From Neptuniibacter sp. (lineage in GTDB: Bacteria; Pseudomonadota; Gammaproteobacteria; Pseudomonadales; Balneatricaceae), in NCBI GenBank assembly GCA_024686055.1, contig JAIBDV010000025.1, forward strand, positions 1 to 14,521: 14,521 nt of DNA, in the 5' to 3' direction. A model generated the notes under the pieces. The model was given only the letters and a program-made list of their open reading frames with translations. It did no database searches and was not told where the DNA came from. A program made the translations under genes and the position numbers. Each line of letters opens with the position of its first letter. Position 1 is the first letter of the stretch. Positions 13,712-14,521 of the stretch are shown here, in pieces.

Positions 13712-14365
13712 ATGAACACAATCAGCAGTTATACAGCGCCAACCAATACCGCCGCTACCACCAGCAACGCGGCTGTCACGGGCGCCACCACAACCGCAGC
13801 CACAACCGATGAGAGCAGCGAGCAGAAACCCGCCGCACAGTTCTCCACCCGCGCAGAGAAGCTGGCTGCACTGAACAGTGAATTTGATATCGTCAGCCCA
13901 AGCTTCAAACTGAGTCAGCAATTTGTTAACCGTATGGCTGAACTGGACCTTATTTCAGCCAGTGATGCTGAAGGCCTCAATACAGACTTACCCCTGACGG
14001 CTGACAGTGATAGCAGCGAAGCCGATACCGTGGGTGAGCTGACCACGTTTATCGACTCTTTCAGTGCAAAACTGGAGAAGCAGGAAGACGCACCCAGCGG
14101 GCTGCTGGAGATTCTGCAGAATTCAAAATCCATTCTGGAAAACCTCGATGGCTCCAAATCAAAAACGTTTGAAGCTGATATTCCTGAAACTGCCGCTGCA
14201 CTCGCCGATTATTTGCGCAGCAGCGATGCCAGCACTCTGTCAGACAGTGAAACGAAATCACTGAAAGACCTGCATACCGCCCTGACTGTCGCAGACAAAC
14301 TGAACCCGACCAGCCGTACATCTGACAATATCAACGCCTATATGCGCGTGATGGGTGATCTCTAA
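13712..14365 (+). CDS. Unrecognised protein, member 2 of the tandem paralogous pair
   Basis: A 217-residue protein of unknown family, similar to the product of the gene just upstream. Residues 1-42 are almost wholly Thr, Ala, Ser and Asn, then acidic. The conserved core begins QFSTRAEKLAALNSEFDI (43 on) and includes FVNRMAELDL; the C-terminus carries KLNPTSRTSDNINAYMRV. The middle is strongly acidic (DSDSSEADT), unlike the first paralogue. There is no cysteine, tryptophan, signal peptide or membrane segment. A flexible S/T/A/N-rich N-terminus, no Cys/Trp and an RpoN promoter would all suit a flagellar or type III exported protein, but that is speculation and no flagellar gene is visible. AGGGA lies eight bases before the ATG. 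Confidence 0.85.
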   Translation: MNTISSYTAPTNTAATTSNAAVTGATTTAATTDESSEQKPAAQFSTRAEKLAALNSEFDIVSPSFKLSQQFVNRMAELDLISASDAEGLNTDLPLTADSDSSEADTVGELTTFIDSFSAKLEKQEDAPSGLLEILQNSKSILENLDGSKSKTFEADIPETAAALADYLRSSDASTLSDSETKSLKDLHTALTVADKLNPTSRTSDNINAYMRVMGDL

Positions 14366-14375
14366 ATAGACAGGA

Positions 14376-14421
14376 TGCAGCAACAGCTCCAGCTACGAAA
14401 CCAGTCCAAACTGTTGCTGCA
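14376..14421. repeat. 11-bp inverted repeat at converging gene ends
   Basis: TGCAGCAACAG (14376-14386) and CTGTTGCTGCA (14411-14421) are exact inverted copies with a 24-base spacer. The left arm is beyond the stop of paralogue 2 and the right arm encodes an LQQQ stretch of the minus-strand gene. It may act as a long-loop terminator for both. Confidence 0.45.
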
Positions 14422-14521
14422 ATTTCTCACTGAGTAACTGCCCGGCCCGCCCCACGGGCTGATCGAGCCGTCGTACCAGCATCGGGGTGTAACGATGGCG
14501 AGACCCTCCCAGATAGTCCAG
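14393..14521 (-). CDS. C-terminal end of an unidentified minus-strand gene (partial)
   Basis: An open frame on the minus strand runs from the window edge for 42 codons to a TAG stop at 14393-14395. The residues (LDYLGGSRHRYTPMLVRRLD, later LLSEKLQQQFGLVS) look like a folded basic protein tail and codon use is like its neighbours. I cannot name the family from this fragment. It converges on the second paralogue with about 27 bases between stop codons, which supports it being a real gene end. Confidence 0.55.
   Translation of the reverse strand: MDYLGGSRHRYTPMLVRRLDQPVGRAGQLLSEKLQQQFGLVS

Overview
The window looks like chromosomal DNA of a gammaproteobacterium. The order ccoI-ccoS-(DsbD_2/TauE-like gene)-hemN-fnr/anr-apt is the arrangement known downstream of cbb3 oxidase genes in Pseudomonas and its relatives. 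The base composition is moderately GC-rich, and I think a marine Oceanospirillales/Pseudomonadales-type organism is likely, though this is inference. I see no tRNA, rRNA, CRISPR array, insertion sequence or phage gene.

Region 1 (1-4380) is a microaerobic respiration block. It holds the C-terminal part of a CcoI-type copper ATPase, CcoS, a six-helix DsbD_2/TauE-like membrane protein, HemN (oxygen-independent haem synthesis) and an Fnr/Anr regulator with all four cluster cysteines. A perfect Fnr/Anr box overlaps the stop codon before hemN and sits at class II spacing from a -10-like hexamer, so the regulator encoded next door probably controls hemN. A hairpin terminator follows fnr.

Region 2 (4381-9102) is housekeeping and RNA modification. 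It has apt (adenine salvage, with an Fnr-like box in its leader), trhO facing it (tRNA wobble-uridine hydroxylation), a YgjP-like metallohydrolase, a nitronate monooxygenase and a convergent trmA (tRNA m5U54). Hairpins lie between both convergent pairs.

Region 3 (9103-10958) is a regulatory, gene-poor stretch. It carries a 49-bp element with perfect 20-bp inverted arms, a small DUF1127 gene and a divergent GcvA-like LysR regulator, and it ends with a probable minC promoter.

Region 4 (10959-14521) has minC-minD-minE, which places the division site, followed by two tandem genes for unrecognised, mutually similar proteins of 222 and 217 residues. The second has an almost consensus sigma-54 promoter. 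This pair is the best candidate for something undescribed. The window ends in the C-terminal 42 codons of an unidentified gene on the minus strand.
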